Position numbers and translations under genes: made by a program. This document shows positions 53,764 to 62,785 of a DNA stretch of 64,000 nucleotides, in pieces. Origin of the DNA: Marinobacter sp. F3R08 (GTDB lineage: Bacteria > Pseudomonadota > Gammaproteobacteria > Pseudomonadales > Oleiphilaceae); assembly GCF_018860425.1 (NCBI RefSeq), contig NZ_JAHKPI010000014.1, forward strand, positions 186,001-250,000, given 5' to 3'. Below the pieces are notes generated by a model, which was given only the letters and a program-made list of their open reading frames with translations, had not been told where the DNA came from and searched no databases. Position 1 is the stretch's first letter. Every line of letters begins with the position of its first letter.

Positions 53764-54690
53764 ATGTTCGATGGCTACACCAGCAGTGAATTGATGTCGA
53801 TATTTGCCATGCAGGGATTTGCCGGGCTCTCCCTGTTTTCAGTGTTCGTACTGATGGCAATGGGCCTGGCCATCATTTTCGGTCAGATGGGGGTGATCAA
53901 CATGGCCCACGGGGAGTTCATGATCCTCGGAGCCTACACCACCTACCTGACATCGGGTTTCTTTCAGAGTTACTTGCCGGGATTGTTCGGCGGGTATTTT
54001 CTTATCGCCATGGTCCTGGCGTTTATTGTGTGTGCCGCACTCGGGGCGTTGGTCGAGTGGCTCATGATACGGCATCTGTACCACCGGCCACTGGACACCC
54101 TGCTGGCAACCTGGGGTTTGAGTCTGATCATGCAGCAGGCGTATCGCTCTATCTTTGGCGCCCGGGAAGTGGGTGTTGAGCTGCCGGAATGGATGATCGG
54201 GGCGATCAGCGTGACCGACCTCGTGGAACTGCCAATCAACGGTCTGTTCGTAATGATTATCGCGCTTTCCATCGCGGTTGGCGTCTACCTACTGATGTAC
54301 CGCTCCGGCTACGGCAAGAAAGTCCGTGCCGTGGTTCAGAACCGGCCCATGGCCGAAGCCGTTGGTATCAACAGCGCCGGTATTGACCGGGCTACCTTTG
54401 CTCTTGGTTGTGGCATCGCCGGTATTGCTGGCGCAGCGTTCACCATGATCGGTTCTACCGGGCCATCATCCGGCCAGGCCTACATCGTCGATACCTTCCT
54501 GGTGGTGGTCTTCGGCGGCGCGCAAAGCCTGATCGGCACCATTATCTCCGCCTTCGGTATTTCCCAGGCTCAGTCCACCATGGAGTTCTTCCTCAGTGGT
54601 TCCATGGCCAAGGTACTCACCCTGCTGGTCGTCGTCGGCATTCTGATGCTGCGTCCGGAAGGACTCATGGCCCTCAAGGTCCGTCGCTAG
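53764..54690 (+). CDS. urtB: Urea/amide ABC transporter permease
   Basis: 308 residues from ATG 53764, after a GGGGAG site. It is a LivH-type permease with about eight helices: VFVLMAMGLAIIFGQMGVINMAHGEFMILGAYTTY, the PLDTLLATWGLSLIMQQAYRSIFGA loop and RAVVQNRPMAEAVGINS, the cytoplasmic coupling region contacting the ATPases. The C-terminus GILMLRPEGLMALKVRR is typical. Pairs with UrtC. Confidence 0.92.
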   Translation: MFDGYTSSELMSIFAMQGFAGLSLFSVFVLMAMGLAIIFGQMGVINMAHGEFMILGAYTTYLTSGFFQSYLPGLFGGYFLIAMVLAFIVCAALGALVEWLMIRHLYHRPLDTLLATWGLSLIMQQAYRSIFGAREVGVELPEWMIGAISVTDLVELPINGLFVMIIALSIAVGVYLLMYRSGYGKKVRAVVQNRPMAEAVGINSAGIDRATFALGCGIAGIAGAAFTMIGSTGPSSGQAYIVDTFLVVVFGGAQSLIGTIISAFGISQAQSTMEFFLSGSMAKVLTLLVVVGILMLRPEGLMALKVRR

Positions 54691-54699
54691 GAGACTGTC

Positions 54700-55899
54700 A
54701 TGAAAAGTTCATCCCCCCTGAAGTGGTTTGGCTCCCGAGAGGGGCTGTATTACCTGGCACTGGCTTTCCTGCTGGTGATTATCCTGCCGTTGGCTCTGGA
54801 TCCGTTCCGGCTGAACATGGTGGGCAAATATCTGACTTACGCCTTCGTCGCCATCGGCCTCGTAATGTGCTGGGGTAAAGCGGGTATCCTCAGCCTTGGC
54901 CAGGGTGTGTTCTTTGGTCTGGGCGGCTACTGCATGGCGATGTTCCTGAAGCTGGAGGCCTCCACGCCGGAGGCCACGGCAATCCAGTCCACACCGGGCA
55001 TTCCGGATTTCATGGACTGGAACCAGCTCACCGAGCTGCCCTGGTTCTGGGAGCCGTTCCACAGCTTCTCGTTCACCCTGATCGCCGTTATCGGTGTGCC
55101 GATGCTGCTGGCGTTTGTGATCGGTTTTGCGATGTTCACCCGCCGGGTTGGTGGCGTGTACTTCGCCATCATCACCCAGGCCATCGCCGCCATCCTGACC
55201 ATCCTGATCATCGGGCAACAGGGTTACACCGGTGGGGTAAACGGCATTACCGATCTGAAGACCCTGATGGGCTGGGACATCCGTACCGATGAGGCGCGAA
55301 CCACCCTGTACTTCATCTGTGTTGGCATGTTGTTCCTGTGCCTGTTCGTGGCGCGACTGGTCCAGAACCGGAAGCTGGGTCGCATTCTCGTGGCCATGAA
55401 TGCCCAGGAAATGCGGGTGCGCTTTTCCGGTTATGACGTGGCGGCCTTCAAGATCTTCGTGTTCTGCCTCGCTGCGGCCTTCGCCGGTATCGGCGGCGCG
55501 ATGTTTACCCTGATTGTTGGCTTCATGTCGCCGTCGTTCATCGGCATTGTTGCCTCCATCGAGATGGTTATCTTCTGTGCGCTTGGCGGGCGGTTGTCCA
55601 TTCTCGGAGCGGTCTACGGTGCCTTGCTGGTGAACGCCGCCAAAAGTGGCTTCTCCGAATCCTTCCCGGAACTCTGGCCGTTTGCCATGGGTGCACTGTT
55701 TATCGGTGTGGTGCTGGCTTTCCCGAATGGTCTGGCAGGGCTTTACCAGAGTTACGTGATACCCCTGGAGGACCGTCTGCTCAAGCGTAAGAAGCCAGAG
55801 GCTGAACCTGCGGCCAAGCCTGCAGCGGCACAGCCGGATGCTGAGAAAGCCGACGATTATGATCCGATGATCAACTCTTATAGCCCGGAGAAATCGTGA
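54700..55899 (+). CDS. urtC: Urea/amide ABC transporter permease
   Basis: 399 residues, LivM-type. The core shows KYLTYAFVAIGLVMCWGKAGILSLGQGVFFGLGGYCMAMFLKLEA, a periplasmic insertion, GQQGYTGGVNGITDL and the coupling helix RILVAMNAQEMRVRFSGYDV. The end carries a hydrophilic Ala/Pro/Lys-rich tail (about 360-399) beyond the usual last helix. Its stop overlaps the start of urtD by one base (TGATG). Confidence 0.92.
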   Translation: MKSSSPLKWFGSREGLYYLALAFLLVIILPLALDPFRLNMVGKYLTYAFVAIGLVMCWGKAGILSLGQGVFFGLGGYCMAMFLKLEASTPEATAIQSTPGIPDFMDWNQLTELPWFWEPFHSFSFTLIAVIGVPMLLAFVIGFAMFTRRVGGVYFAIITQAIAAILTILIIGQQGYTGGVNGITDLKTLMGWDIRTDEARTTLYFICVGMLFLCLFVARLVQNRKLGRILVAMNAQEMRVRFSGYDVAAFKIFVFCLAAAFAGIGGAMFTLIVGFMSPSFIGIVASIEMVIFCALGGRLSILGAVYGALLVNAAKSGFSESFPELWPFAMGALFIGVVLAFPNGLAGLYQSYVIPLEDRLLKRKKPEAEPAAKPAAAQPDAEKADDYDPMINSYSPEKS

Positions 55900-56657
55900 T
55901 GAGTGCAGCCAAGAGCAAAGGCAAGGATTTTCTGTTGGCGGTTGAGGGCCTGACCGTGTCGTTCGATGGATTCAAGGCCGTGGACGACCTGTCTTTCTAT
56001 CTCGATCCAAAGGAAATCCGGGTCATCATCGGCCCTAACGGGGCTGGAAAAACAACCGTTCTGGACCTGATCTGCGGCAAGACCAAAGCGACGGCAGGCT
56101 CAATCAAGTTTGCGGGCAAGGAGCTCACCAAACTCAAGGAGCACCAGATTGTTCACTCGGGGGTCGGCCGGAAATTCCAGACCCCGTCGGTTTTCGAAGA
56201 CCTGACGGTTTTCGAAAACCTTGAGGTGTCCTACCCCCAGGGCCACAGCGTGATGGGGGCACTGGCGTTCAAACGTGATGCCGCGGTTATTGAGGCGGTT
56301 GAGGAAGTGGCAGAGACCATCTTCCTGACCGATGCCCTGAACGAACCGGCAGCGCTGTTGAGCCATGGACAGAAGCAGTGGCTGGAGATCGGTATGTTGC
56401 TGATCCAGAAACCCGACCTGCTGATGCTGGACGAGCCGGTGGCTGGCATGTCCGTGGCGGAGCGCAAGAAAACCGCCGAGTTGCTCAAGGTGATCACCCG
56501 GGATCATACGGTACTGGTGATTGAGCATGACATGCAGTTTGTCGGCGATATTGCCGATCGGGTCACCGTCATGCATCAGGGCAAGGTTCTTTCGGAAGGG
56601 TCCATCGAGCATGTGAAGTCGGATCCGAAAGTCATCGAAGTCTACCTGGGGCACTGA
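55899..56657 (+). CDS. urtD: Urea/amide ABC transporter ATPase
   Basis: 252 residues from ATG 55899 (the GTG at 55896 is slightly less well spaced from GGAG). LivG-type ATPase: Walker A GPNGAGKTTV, Q-loop RKFQTPSVF, a signature motif of LSHGQKQWLEIG in place of LSGGQ, and Walker B LLMLDEPVAGM. The SHGQ variant is normal in UrtD proteins. It energises import with UrtE. Confidence 0.93.
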   Translation: MSAAKSKGKDFLLAVEGLTVSFDGFKAVDDLSFYLDPKEIRVIIGPNGAGKTTVLDLICGKTKATAGSIKFAGKELTKLKEHQIVHSGVGRKFQTPSVFEDLTVFENLEVSYPQGHSVMGALAFKRDAAVIEAVEEVAETIFLTDALNEPAALLSHGQKQWLEIGMLLIQKPDLLMLDEPVAGMSVAERKKTAELLKVITRDHTVLVIEHDMQFVGDIADRVTVMHQGKVLSEGSIEHVKSDPKVIEVYLGH

Positions 56658-56659
56658 TC

Positions 56660-57349
56660 ATGCTGAACGTGAAACATCATTCTGTGGCCTATGGCCAAAG
56701 CACCATCATCGATGACCTGAATCTTGACGTGGCCAAGCAGGAAATTGTCGCCGTCGTGGGTCGTAACGGTATGGGTAAAACCACGCTGATGAAATCCCTG
56801 GTGGGTATGACGCCCACCAAAGGTGGTGACGTCACCCTTGATGGCACCAACCTGTCCAACCTGAAGAGTTTTCAGCGGGTGCGTGCCGGGATCGGGTTCG
56901 TACCCCAGGGGCGCATGATTTTCCCGACCCTGACGGTGCGGGAGAACATTGAAACCGGTCTGGCTGCTGTCGGTGAGAAGAAGGTTCCCGAGGACCTGTA
57001 CGAGTTGTTCCCGGTGCTCAAGGAAATGCAGAACCGTCGGGGTGGCAACCTGTCGGGTGGTCAGCAGCAACAGCTGGCGATCGCCCGGGCTCTGGCAACG
57101 CGTCCCAAGGTGCTGTTGCTGGATGAACCCACCGAGGGTATCCAGCCCAACATTATCAAGGACATTGCCCAGACTCTGCGTCGCATTCGGGATGAGCGGG
57201 GCCTGTCGATTGTGGTGTCTGAACAGGTATTGAGTTTCGTGATGGACGCGGCGGACCGGATCCTGGTGATCGAGAAGGGCGCCATTGTGCACGAAGAGAG
57301 TAGGGAAGAAGCGGATCAGGACAAGATTGCAAGTTATCTGGCGGTTTAA
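56660..57349 (+). CDS. urtE: Urea/amide ABC transporter ATPase
   Basis: 229 residues, LivF-type ATPase: Walker [12 protein letters not shown]-loop [14 protein letters not shown], signature [16 protein letters not shown], Walker [13 protein letters not shown] and the switch His region replaced by VSEQ as in the family. It starts 2 bases after urtD. amiE follows 14 bases after its stop, linking transport directly with amide hydrolysis. Confidence 0.93.
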   Translation: MLNVKHHSVAYGQSTIIDDLNLDVAKQEIVAVVGRNGMGKTTLMKSLVGMTPTKGGDVTLDGTNLSNLKSFQRVRAGIGFVPQGRMIFPTLTVRENIETGLAAVGEKKVPEDLYELFPVLKEMQNRRGGNLSGGQQQQLAIARALATRPKVLLLDEPTEGIQPNIIKDIAQTLRRIRDERGLSIVVSEQVLSFVMDAADRILVIEKGAIVHEESREEADQDKIASYLAV

Positions 57350-57363
57350 CGAGGAGTTACGTG

Positions 57364-58410
57364 ATGAGACACGGTGATATTTCCAGCAGTGACGACACCG
57401 TCGGAGTGGCGGTGGTGAACTACAAGATGCCCCGGCTGCACACCAGGGCCGAGGTGCTGGATAACGCCCGCAAGATCGCTGACATGATCAAGGGCATGAA
57501 GATCGGCCTGCCGGGCATGGATCTGGTGGTGTTCCCGGAATACAGCACCATGGGCATCATGTACGACAACGACGAGATGATGGAGACGGCCGCCACGATC
57601 CCCGGTGACGAAACCGCTATTTTCTCCGCTGCCTGTCGCGAGGCCAATACCTGGGGCGTGTTCTCCCTCACCGGTGAACGCCATGAAGATCACCCCAATA
57701 AAGCGCCGTACAACACACTGGTGCTGATCAATAACGAAGGTGAGATCGTACAGAAGTACCGCAAGTGCATTCCCTGGTGCCCAATTGAGGGCTGGTACCC
57801 CGGTGACACCACTTATGTTACCGAAGGCCCGAAGGGCATGAAGATCAGCCTGATCATCTGTGACGACGGCAATTACCCGGAAATCTGGCGCGACTGCGCG
57901 ATGAAAGGCGCCGAACTCATTGTCCGCTGCCAGGGCTATATGTACCCCGCCAAGGAGCAGCAAGTGATGATGGCCAAAAGCATGGCCTGGGCCAATAACT
58001 GCTATGTAGCGGTGGCCAACGCCTCGGGCTTTGACGGCGTGTATTCCTACTTTGGCCACTCCGCGATTATCGGCTTTGATGGCCGCACCCTGGGTGAGTG
58101 TGGCGAGGAAGACATGGGGGTTCAGTACGCCCAGCTTTCTGTCAGCCAGATCCGTGATGCCCGCCAGAACGACCAGTCGCAGAATCACCTGTTCAAGCTG
58201 CTGCACCGGGGTTACACCGGGGTTCACAATTCCGGCGATGGTGACAAGGGCGTGGCGGATTGTCCTTTTGACTTCTACCGCACCTGGGTGATGGACGCCC
58301 AAAAGGCACAGGAAAACGTTGAAGCCATGACCCGGGGTACGATCGGCGTCGCTGAATGCCCGGTTGGCCAGCTTCCGGTGGACGGAAAAGAGAAATCGGC
58401 AGGCGGGTAA
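57364..58410 (+). CDS. amiE: Aliphatic amidase AmiE
   Basis: 348 residues from ATG 57364 (GAGGAG site; the GTG at 57361 is too close). The sequence is nearly that of Pseudomonas Ami[21 protein letters not shown] at the start, catalytic triad Glu59 (VVFPEYS), Lys134 (QKYRKCIPW) and Cys166 ([13 protein letters not shown]). It hydrolyses acetamide, propionamide and similar short amides to the acid and ammonia in the cytosol. In Pseudomonas it is controlled by AmiC-AmiR; those genes and the AmiS channel are absent here, and the gene is instead the sixth cistron of the urt operon. Confidence 0.96.
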   Translation: MRHGDISSSDDTVGVAVVNYKMPRLHTRAEVLDNARKIADMIKGMKIGLPGMDLVVFPEYSTMGIMYDNDEMMETAATIPGDETAIFSAACREANTWGVFSLTGERHEDHPNKAPYNTLVLINNEGEIVQKYRKCIPWCPIEGWYPGDTTYVTEGPKGMKISLIICDDGNYPEIWRDCAMKGAELIVRCQGYMYPAKEQQVMMAKSMAWANNCYVAVANASGFDGVYSYFGHSAIIGFDGRTLGECGEEDMGVQYAQLSVSQIRDARQNDQSQNHLFKLLHRGYTGVHNSGDGDKGVADCPFDFYRTWVMDAQKAQENVEAMTRGTIGVAECPVGQLPVDGKEKSAGG

Positions 58411-58439
58411 CATTCTGCCTGCCCTGGAGACGAGCATCT

Positions 58440-59477
58440 ATGCCTTTCATTAATGATCAGATTGAGGCTAACCGGCGCGTCATTGCGGAGCATGAAGCTC
58501 CACCGGGCCTGAGGCAGACGCGTTATACCTTCGACCCGGACCATGTTTCCCGGGCCCTGCAATCGCGGATCGTCGGGCAGAGTGAGGCTCTGTCTCACCT
58601 TGACGGTCTGCTTCAGGTTGTCCGGGCAGACATTGGTTCCAACCATCGCCCCCTGGGTGTCTGCCTGCTTATGGGGCCGACGGGAGTCGGTAAAACAGAG
58701 ACGGTTCATATCGTGTCGGAGCTGATTCACGGTAGCCGTCAGGCGTTGTGCCGTATCGATATGAATACGCTCAGCCAGGAGCACTATGCATCTGCCCTCA
58801 CCGGAGCACCGCCGGGCTATGTGGGGAGCAAGGAAGGCCACACCCTGTTCGATGCAGACAAGATTCAGGGCAGTTACAGCAAACCGGGTATTGTCCTGTT
58901 CGATGAACTGGAGAAAGCCAGCCCGGAGGTGATTCGAAGCTTGCTGAATATCCTGGATACGGGGGTACTGACGCTGCCAGCTGGTAACCGGACGATCCAT
59001 TTTCACAACACCCTGATATTCATGACCAGCAACCTTGGTGCGACCGAGCTGCTGCAATACCAGAACCGGTTTCGGCGAGGATGGCGGAAACTGCTCAAGC
59101 CCCGACAGGTGTCAGAATCGCGTATTCTTGATGAGGCGCTGAATCGTCGCTTTGATCCGGAGTTTGTGAATCGTATTGACCTCATTCTGCAGTACCAGCG
59201 TTTACCTGAAGGCGAAGCGGGAAGACTGCTCGACCTTGAGTTGGACAAACTGCGCCGGCGATTACAGGATCATCATGTCGATCTGGAACTGACGCGGGCG
59301 GCCAGGGATTTCATGTGCCGTGATTACGATACCCGCTACGGTGCCCGAGATCTGGGCCGGGTGGTTCGCCATGAACTGGGGCCTGTCGTTGCCAGAGCAA
59401 TGTTGTCGAATCCTGCGTCCACAGGTTTTGACGTGGACTGTACAGACAACGAATTGACGGCCCGAGCTCGGGCTTAG
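58440..59477 (+). CDS. amiB: AAA+ ATPase AmiB-like (Clp/HSP100 type chaperone)
   Basis: 345 residues from ATG 58440 (GGAGA site); an in-frame ATG 84 bases earlier lies inside amiE. A single AAA+ module: Walker A GPTGVGKT (79-86), pore loop GYVG (126-129), Walker B FDELEK (154-159), sensor 1 MTSNLG, arginine finger region NRRFDPEFVNRID and the C-terminal D2-small domain YGARDLGR. It resembles the second AAA domain of ClpB/ClpA. AmiB in the Pseudomonas amidase operon is of this type, with an uncertain role, perhaps amidase folding or transport energetics. It follows amiE by 29 bases. Confidence 0.85.
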   Translation: MPFINDQIEANRRVIAEHEAPPGLRQTRYTFDPDHVSRALQSRIVGQSEALSHLDGLLQVVRADIGSNHRPLGVCLLMGPTGVGKTETVHIVSELIHGSRQALCRIDMNTLSQEHYASALTGAPPGYVGSKEGHTLFDADKIQGSYSKPGIVLFDELEKASPEVIRSLLNILDTGVLTLPAGNRTIHFHNTLIFMTSNLGATELLQYQNRFRRGWRKLLKPRQVSESRILDEALNRRFDPEFVNRIDLILQYQRLPEGEAGRLLDLELDKLRRRLQDHHVDLELTRAARDFMCRDYDTRYGARDLGRVVRHELGPVVARAMLSNPASTGFDVDCTDNELTARARA

Positions 59478-59526
59478 AGAGCTGGTTTATTGGGCTGAAA
59501 GCCTTGTCAGCAGCGGCGTAGACGGA

Positions 59527-59575
59527 CTACGTTATTTGACGCATTGTTGGAACGTTATAACATTGCCACTATTCC
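59527..59575 (+). promoter_or_regulatory. 7-2-7 palindrome and promoter of amiF
   Basis: The palindrome CTACGTTA-TT-TGACGCAT (59527-59544) ends 2 bases before a -35-like TTGGAA (59547-59552). TATTCC (59570-59575) follows at 17 bases spacing. This position, just upstream of -35, is what an activator contacting RNA polymerase would use. The alternative TATAAC at 59556 lacks a good -35. Confidence 0.55.
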
Positions 59576-59622
59576 ATGGCAGCTGCTGAGAATTTTATCG
59601 GACATTATTCAGGAGTCTTAAC

Positions 59623-60630
59623 ATGGCGAGTACAGGTAGTGTCAGCGCTTGGGAAGAAGCGCTTCTGGTTGCAATGATTCAGTACCCCGTTCCCGTGATC
59701 AAAGGGCCGGAGGATATCCAGGTCCAGGTGGATCAGATCTGCAAGGCTCTTGCCTCGACCAAGGCAGGTTATCCGGATCTGGATCTGATTGTTTTCCCGG
59801 AGTATTCCACCCAGGGCCTGAATACCGCGATCTGGACCTATGACGAAATGCTGCTGACCATCGACAGCCCGGAAATAGACCAGTTCAGGCAGGCCTGTAT
59901 CGATAACAACGTCTGGGCTGTGTTTTCGTTGATGGAGAAAAATGAGGACCCATCAAAGCCACCGTACAATACGGCCATTATCGTCAACAGTGATGGTGAA
60001 ATTGCACTTCACTACCGCAAGCTTCAGCCCTGGGTGCCGATTGAGCCCTGGTCCCCCGGCAATTACGGCATGCCGGTTTGTGACGGGCCTAAAGGGTCCA
60101 AGCTGGCGGTGTGTATCTGCCACGACGGTATGTTCCCGGAACTGGCCCGGGAGGCCGCCTACAAAGGTGCCAACGTCTACATTCGTATCTCCGGTTATTC
60201 CACCCAGGTTAACGATCAGTGGATCTGGACCAACCGCACAAATGCCTGGCAAAACCTGATGTACACCATCTCGGTCAACCTCGCAGGTTATGACGGCGTC
60301 TTCTATTACTTCGGTGAAGGCACGGTCTGTAACTACGACGGTAACGTGGTCCAGCAGGGGCATCGCAATCCATGGGAGATTGTCACCGCGGAGCTGTTCC
60401 CGAGACTGGTGGACAAGGCAAGGGAAAACTGGGCACTGGAGAACAACATCTTCAACCTGGGTTGTCGCGCCTACGTTGGCCAGCCTGGAGGCAGCACCGA
60501 AAACTACCTCACCTGGGTCAAGGATCTTGCCGAGGGCAACTACAAGCTCCCCTGGGATGACAAGGTCAAGATCCGAGATGGCTGGAAATACTACCCCGAT
60601 GGCGTAAAGCTGGGGCCTATGCCGAAATAG
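59623..60630 (+). CDS. amiF: Formamidase AmiF (nitrilase superfamily)
   Basis: 335 residues, the length of Helicobacter AmiF and very similar throughout. The catalytic triad is Glu60 ([12 protein letters not shown]), Lys133 (HYRKLQPW) and Cys166 ([13 protein letters not shown]). The [12 protein letters not shown] and HRNPWEIVT segments distinguish AmiF from AmiE. It converts formamide to formate and ammonia in the cytosol. It is transcribed from its own promoter carrying the shared palindrome. Confidence 0.95.
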   Translation: MASTGSVSAWEEALLVAMIQYPVPVIKGPEDIQVQVDQICKALASTKAGYPDLDLIVFPEYSTQGLNTAIWTYDEMLLTIDSPEIDQFRQACIDNNVWAVFSLMEKNEDPSKPPYNTAIIVNSDGEIALHYRKLQPWVPIEPWSPGNYGMPVCDGPKGSKLAVCICHDGMFPELAREAAYKGANVYIRISGYSTQVNDQWIWTNRTNAWQNLMYTISVNLAGYDGVFYYFGEGTVCNYDGNVVQQGHRNPWEIVTAELFPRLVDKARENWALENNIFNLGCRAYVGQPGGSTENYLTWVKDLAEGNYKLPWDDKVKIRDGWKYYPDGVKLGPMPK

Positions 60631-60674
60631 CCACTCAGCCTGACAGGTAACGAAGACCATCATCAGCCTCCCGC

Positions 60675-60692
60675 CTACGTTAAATGACGTAG
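60675..60692. promoter_or_regulatory. 7-2-7 palindrome upstream of fmdA
   Basis: CTACGTTA-AA-TGACGTAG is the most symmetrical of the three copies; symmetry extends outward on both sides (CCCGC/GTGGG). It lies 101 bases upstream of the fmdA start and 44 bases after the amiF stop, so fmdAB has its own regulated promoter. Confidence 0.62.
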
Positions 60693-60793
60693 GTGGGTGG
60701 TGCTATTAACGAATAGCTGCACTCAGTGGATTCACCGATAGTGATCGTGTTCCTGTCCACTCGACCACGATGATTCGCTGAGGAGTTACCACG

Positions 60794-62026
60794 ATGGCTG
60801 AAACCCTTATCAAAGTTGATTTGAGCAAATCCGCTTACGAGAACGAGAATATCCACAATCGCTGGCACCCCGATATCCCGATGGCGGTGACCGTCAAGCC
60901 GGGCGATGATTTTGTCCTTGAATGCTATGACTGGACCGGGGGGCAGATCGAGAACAACGACAGCGCGGATGATGTGCGTGATGTTGATCTTACCCAGGTG
61001 CATTTCCTGTCTGGCCCGGTCGGCGTTGAAGGCGCTGAACCCGGCGATCTGCTGGAGGTGGATATCCTCGATATCGGTGCCTTCAAGGATCAGCAGTGGG
61101 GGTTCAATGGCTTTTTCTCCAAGCAGAATGGCGGCGGCTTCCTGACTGAGCATTTTCCGGACGCGCAGAAATCCATCTGGGATTTCAACGGTATGTTCAC
61201 CAAATCCCGTCACATCCCGAACGTGGAATTTGCCGGCATGATCCACCCGGGGCTGATTGGTTGTCTGCCCTCCAGGGAAATGCTGGATGAATGGAACCGG
61301 CGCGAGAAAGAACTCTACGATACCGAGCCCGATCGTGTGCCCGGCCTGGCCAATCTGCCGTACGCCGATACCGCTCACCTGGGCAAGCTGGCCGGCGATG
61401 CCGTCAAGAGTGCCGCGGCTGAAGCCGCCCGTACCGTTCCGCCCCGTGAACACGGCGGTAACTGTGACATCAAGGATCTGTCTCGGGGTTCCAAGGTGTA
61501 TTTCCCGGTTTATGTGAAAGGTGGCGGCCTGTCGGTAGGCGACCTTCATTTCAGCCAGGGCGATGGTGAAATCACCTTCTGTGGTGCTATCGAAATGGCT
61601 GGCTGGATCCATCTGCGGGTGAATGTGATCAAGGATGGGATATCGAAATACGGCATCAAGAATCCGGTCTTCAAACCCAGCACCATCAAGCCGCGTTACG
61701 AGGATTATGTGATCTTCGAGGGTATTTCGGTCGATGAGCAGGGCAAGCAGCATTACCTCGATGTGCATGTGGCCTATCGCCAGGCCTGTCTGAACGCCAT
61801 TGAGTACCTTGCCAAGTTTGGCTACACCCCGGCTCAGAGTTACGCCTTGTTGGGTTGTGCGCCGGTGGAAGGACACATCAGTGGTGTCGTGGACGTGCCG
61901 AACGCCTGTGCAACACTCTGGCTGCCGACTGAAATCTTTGACTTTGACATTAACCCGACGGCGGAAGGGCCAACCAAGAAGGTCACACCGGGCGTTGACG
62001 TACCTCTGTCAAAGGATAAGGAATAA
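60794..62026 (+). CDS. fmdA: Formamidase/acetamidase FmdA
   Basis: 410 residues. It belongs to the FmdA/AmdA family, unrelated in fold to AmiE and AmiF and dependent on metal. Characteristic stretches are NRWHPDIPMAVTVKPGDDFVLECYDWTGGQ, HFLSGPVGVEGAEPGDLLEVDI, HPGLIGCLPS and PREHGGNCDIKDL, whose His/Cys/Asp residues may bind metal. It then has the FSQGDGEITFCGAIEM motif. It hydrolyses formamide and, less well, acetamide. With amiE and amiF it is the third amide hydrolase in 5 kb. fmdB begins 3 bases after its stop. Confidence 0.95.
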   Translation: MAETLIKVDLSKSAYENENIHNRWHPDIPMAVTVKPGDDFVLECYDWTGGQIENNDSADDVRDVDLTQVHFLSGPVGVEGAEPGDLLEVDILDIGAFKDQQWGFNGFFSKQNGGGFLTEHFPDAQKSIWDFNGMFTKSRHIPNVEFAGMIHPGLIGCLPSREMLDEWNRREKELYDTEPDRVPGLANLPYADTAHLGKLAGDAVKSAAAEAARTVPPREHGGNCDIKDLSRGSKVYFPVYVKGGGLSVGDLHFSQGDGEITFCGAIEMAGWIHLRVNVIKDGISKYGIKNPVFKPSTIKPRYEDYVIFEGISVDEQGKQHYLDVHVAYRQACLNAIEYLAKFGYTPAQSYALLGCAPVEGHISGVVDVPNACATLWLPTEIFDFDINPTAEGPTKKVTPGVDVPLSKDKE

Positions 62027-62029
62027 GCC

Positions 62030-62383
62030 ATGCCGCTGTATGACTACAAATGCCGTGAGCACGGCCTGTTCCAGGAGCTGGGCACCATGGCGGAGGCCGG
62101 CAACCCGGCCGCCTGTCCCACCTGCAAGGCACTGTCAGCCCGGGTTATCGTGCTGCCGTCGGAACTGTTGGGTATGGATCCTGCCAAGCGCCAGGCCGAG
62201 GAGCGCAACGAAAAGGCGCGGCATGAACCCATTATCTCCACCGCAGATCAGCGCGCGCGAGACGCCGAGCACCGCAAGGCCTGTGGTTGCAAGAAGAAGT
62301 CTGACGGCAAGCACATGCTGTTCTACACCGCTGACGGGAAGAAAATGTTCCCCTCCATGCGGCCATGGATGATCAGCCACTGA
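62030..62383 (+). CDS. fmdB: FmdB zinc-ribbon regulatory protein
   Basis: 117 residues. The FmdB N-terminus MPLYDYKCREHGLFQEL is followed by CPTCKAL, giving ligands C8, H11, C29 and C32; His takes the place of the usual second Cys. A further Cys pair lies in CGCKKK near residue 85. In Methylophilus FmdB is encoded beside fmdA and is needed for its regulation or maturation. The C-terminal half is longer than in minimal FmdB proteins. A strong terminator follows. Confidence 0.85.
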   Translation: MPLYDYKCREHGLFQELGTMAEAGNPAACPTCKALSARVIVLPSELLGMDPAKRQAEERNEKARHEPIISTADQRARDAEHRKACGCKKKSDGKHMLFYTADGKKMFPSMRPWMISH

Positions 62384-62415
62384 TTGAATGAAGATTGTGA
62401 GACTGTCACGTGTTT

Positions 62416-62437
62416 GGCCCCTTCGGGGGCCTTTTTT
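62416..62437 (+). terminator. Rho-independent terminator after fmdB
   Basis: GGCCCC (62416-62421), loop TTCG, GGGGCC (62426-62431), then six T's: a textbook terminator ending the amide locus. Confidence 0.9.
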
Positions 62438-62462
62438 ATTGCCCATCTTGTCCTGAACTGAA

Positions 62463-62510
62463 ATCGTGTATATAGTGTTTTTATTCTTGGTAAGATACCA
62501 GATGTAGTGA
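62463..62510. promoter_or_regulatory. Tandem NrdR-like boxes upstream of nrdA
   Basis: 62463-62478 matches ACACTATATATAGTGT at 12 of 16 positions and 62495-62510 at 11 of 16. The two begin 32 bases apart, three helical turns, which is the usual geometry of NrdR box pairs. A TAAGAT -10-like hexamer sits between them (62491-62496), so NrdR binding would cover the promoter. Confidence 0.55.
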
Positions 62511-62547
62511 TCATAGCGTGATCAAAACGATCAATGCCTGATCATTT

Positions 62548-62708
62548 TCGTTTTCTGGTATCGGGAATCCGGTGAGACTCCGGAACTGACGCGCAGCGGT
62601 ATTGGGGAACAAGCGTGGCATCAACGACACTGGCGCAAGCCGGGAAGTCGCCACGTAAGGCAGAATCACACGATTCACGCCCCTGAGTCCGAAGACCTGC
62701 CAGGGATA
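62548..62708 (+). ncRNA. Cobalamin riboswitch in the nrdA leader
   Basis: Conserved blocks appear in the right order: CGGGAATCCGGTGAGACTCCGG (62562-62583; here in parts GGGAATCC and GGTGAGACTCCGG), CTGACGCGCAGCGGTA, ACACTGG...GCCGGGAAGTCGCC, and the B12-box end GAGTCCGAAGACCTGCC (62685-62701). These are the core of the adenosylcobalamin-type aptamer. It sits about 140 bases before nrdA. When B12 is plentiful, expression of the B12-independent class Ia reductase would fall, logically in favour of a B12-dependent class II enzyme encoded elsewhere. Boundaries are approximate. Confidence 0.88.
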
Positions 62709-62785
62709 AGGAGCCAAAAGCTCCTCACTGCACCTTCGCGAGTCAGGGTGAGCAGACCGGTGATGCCAAGCCACGCCTGTGGTTA

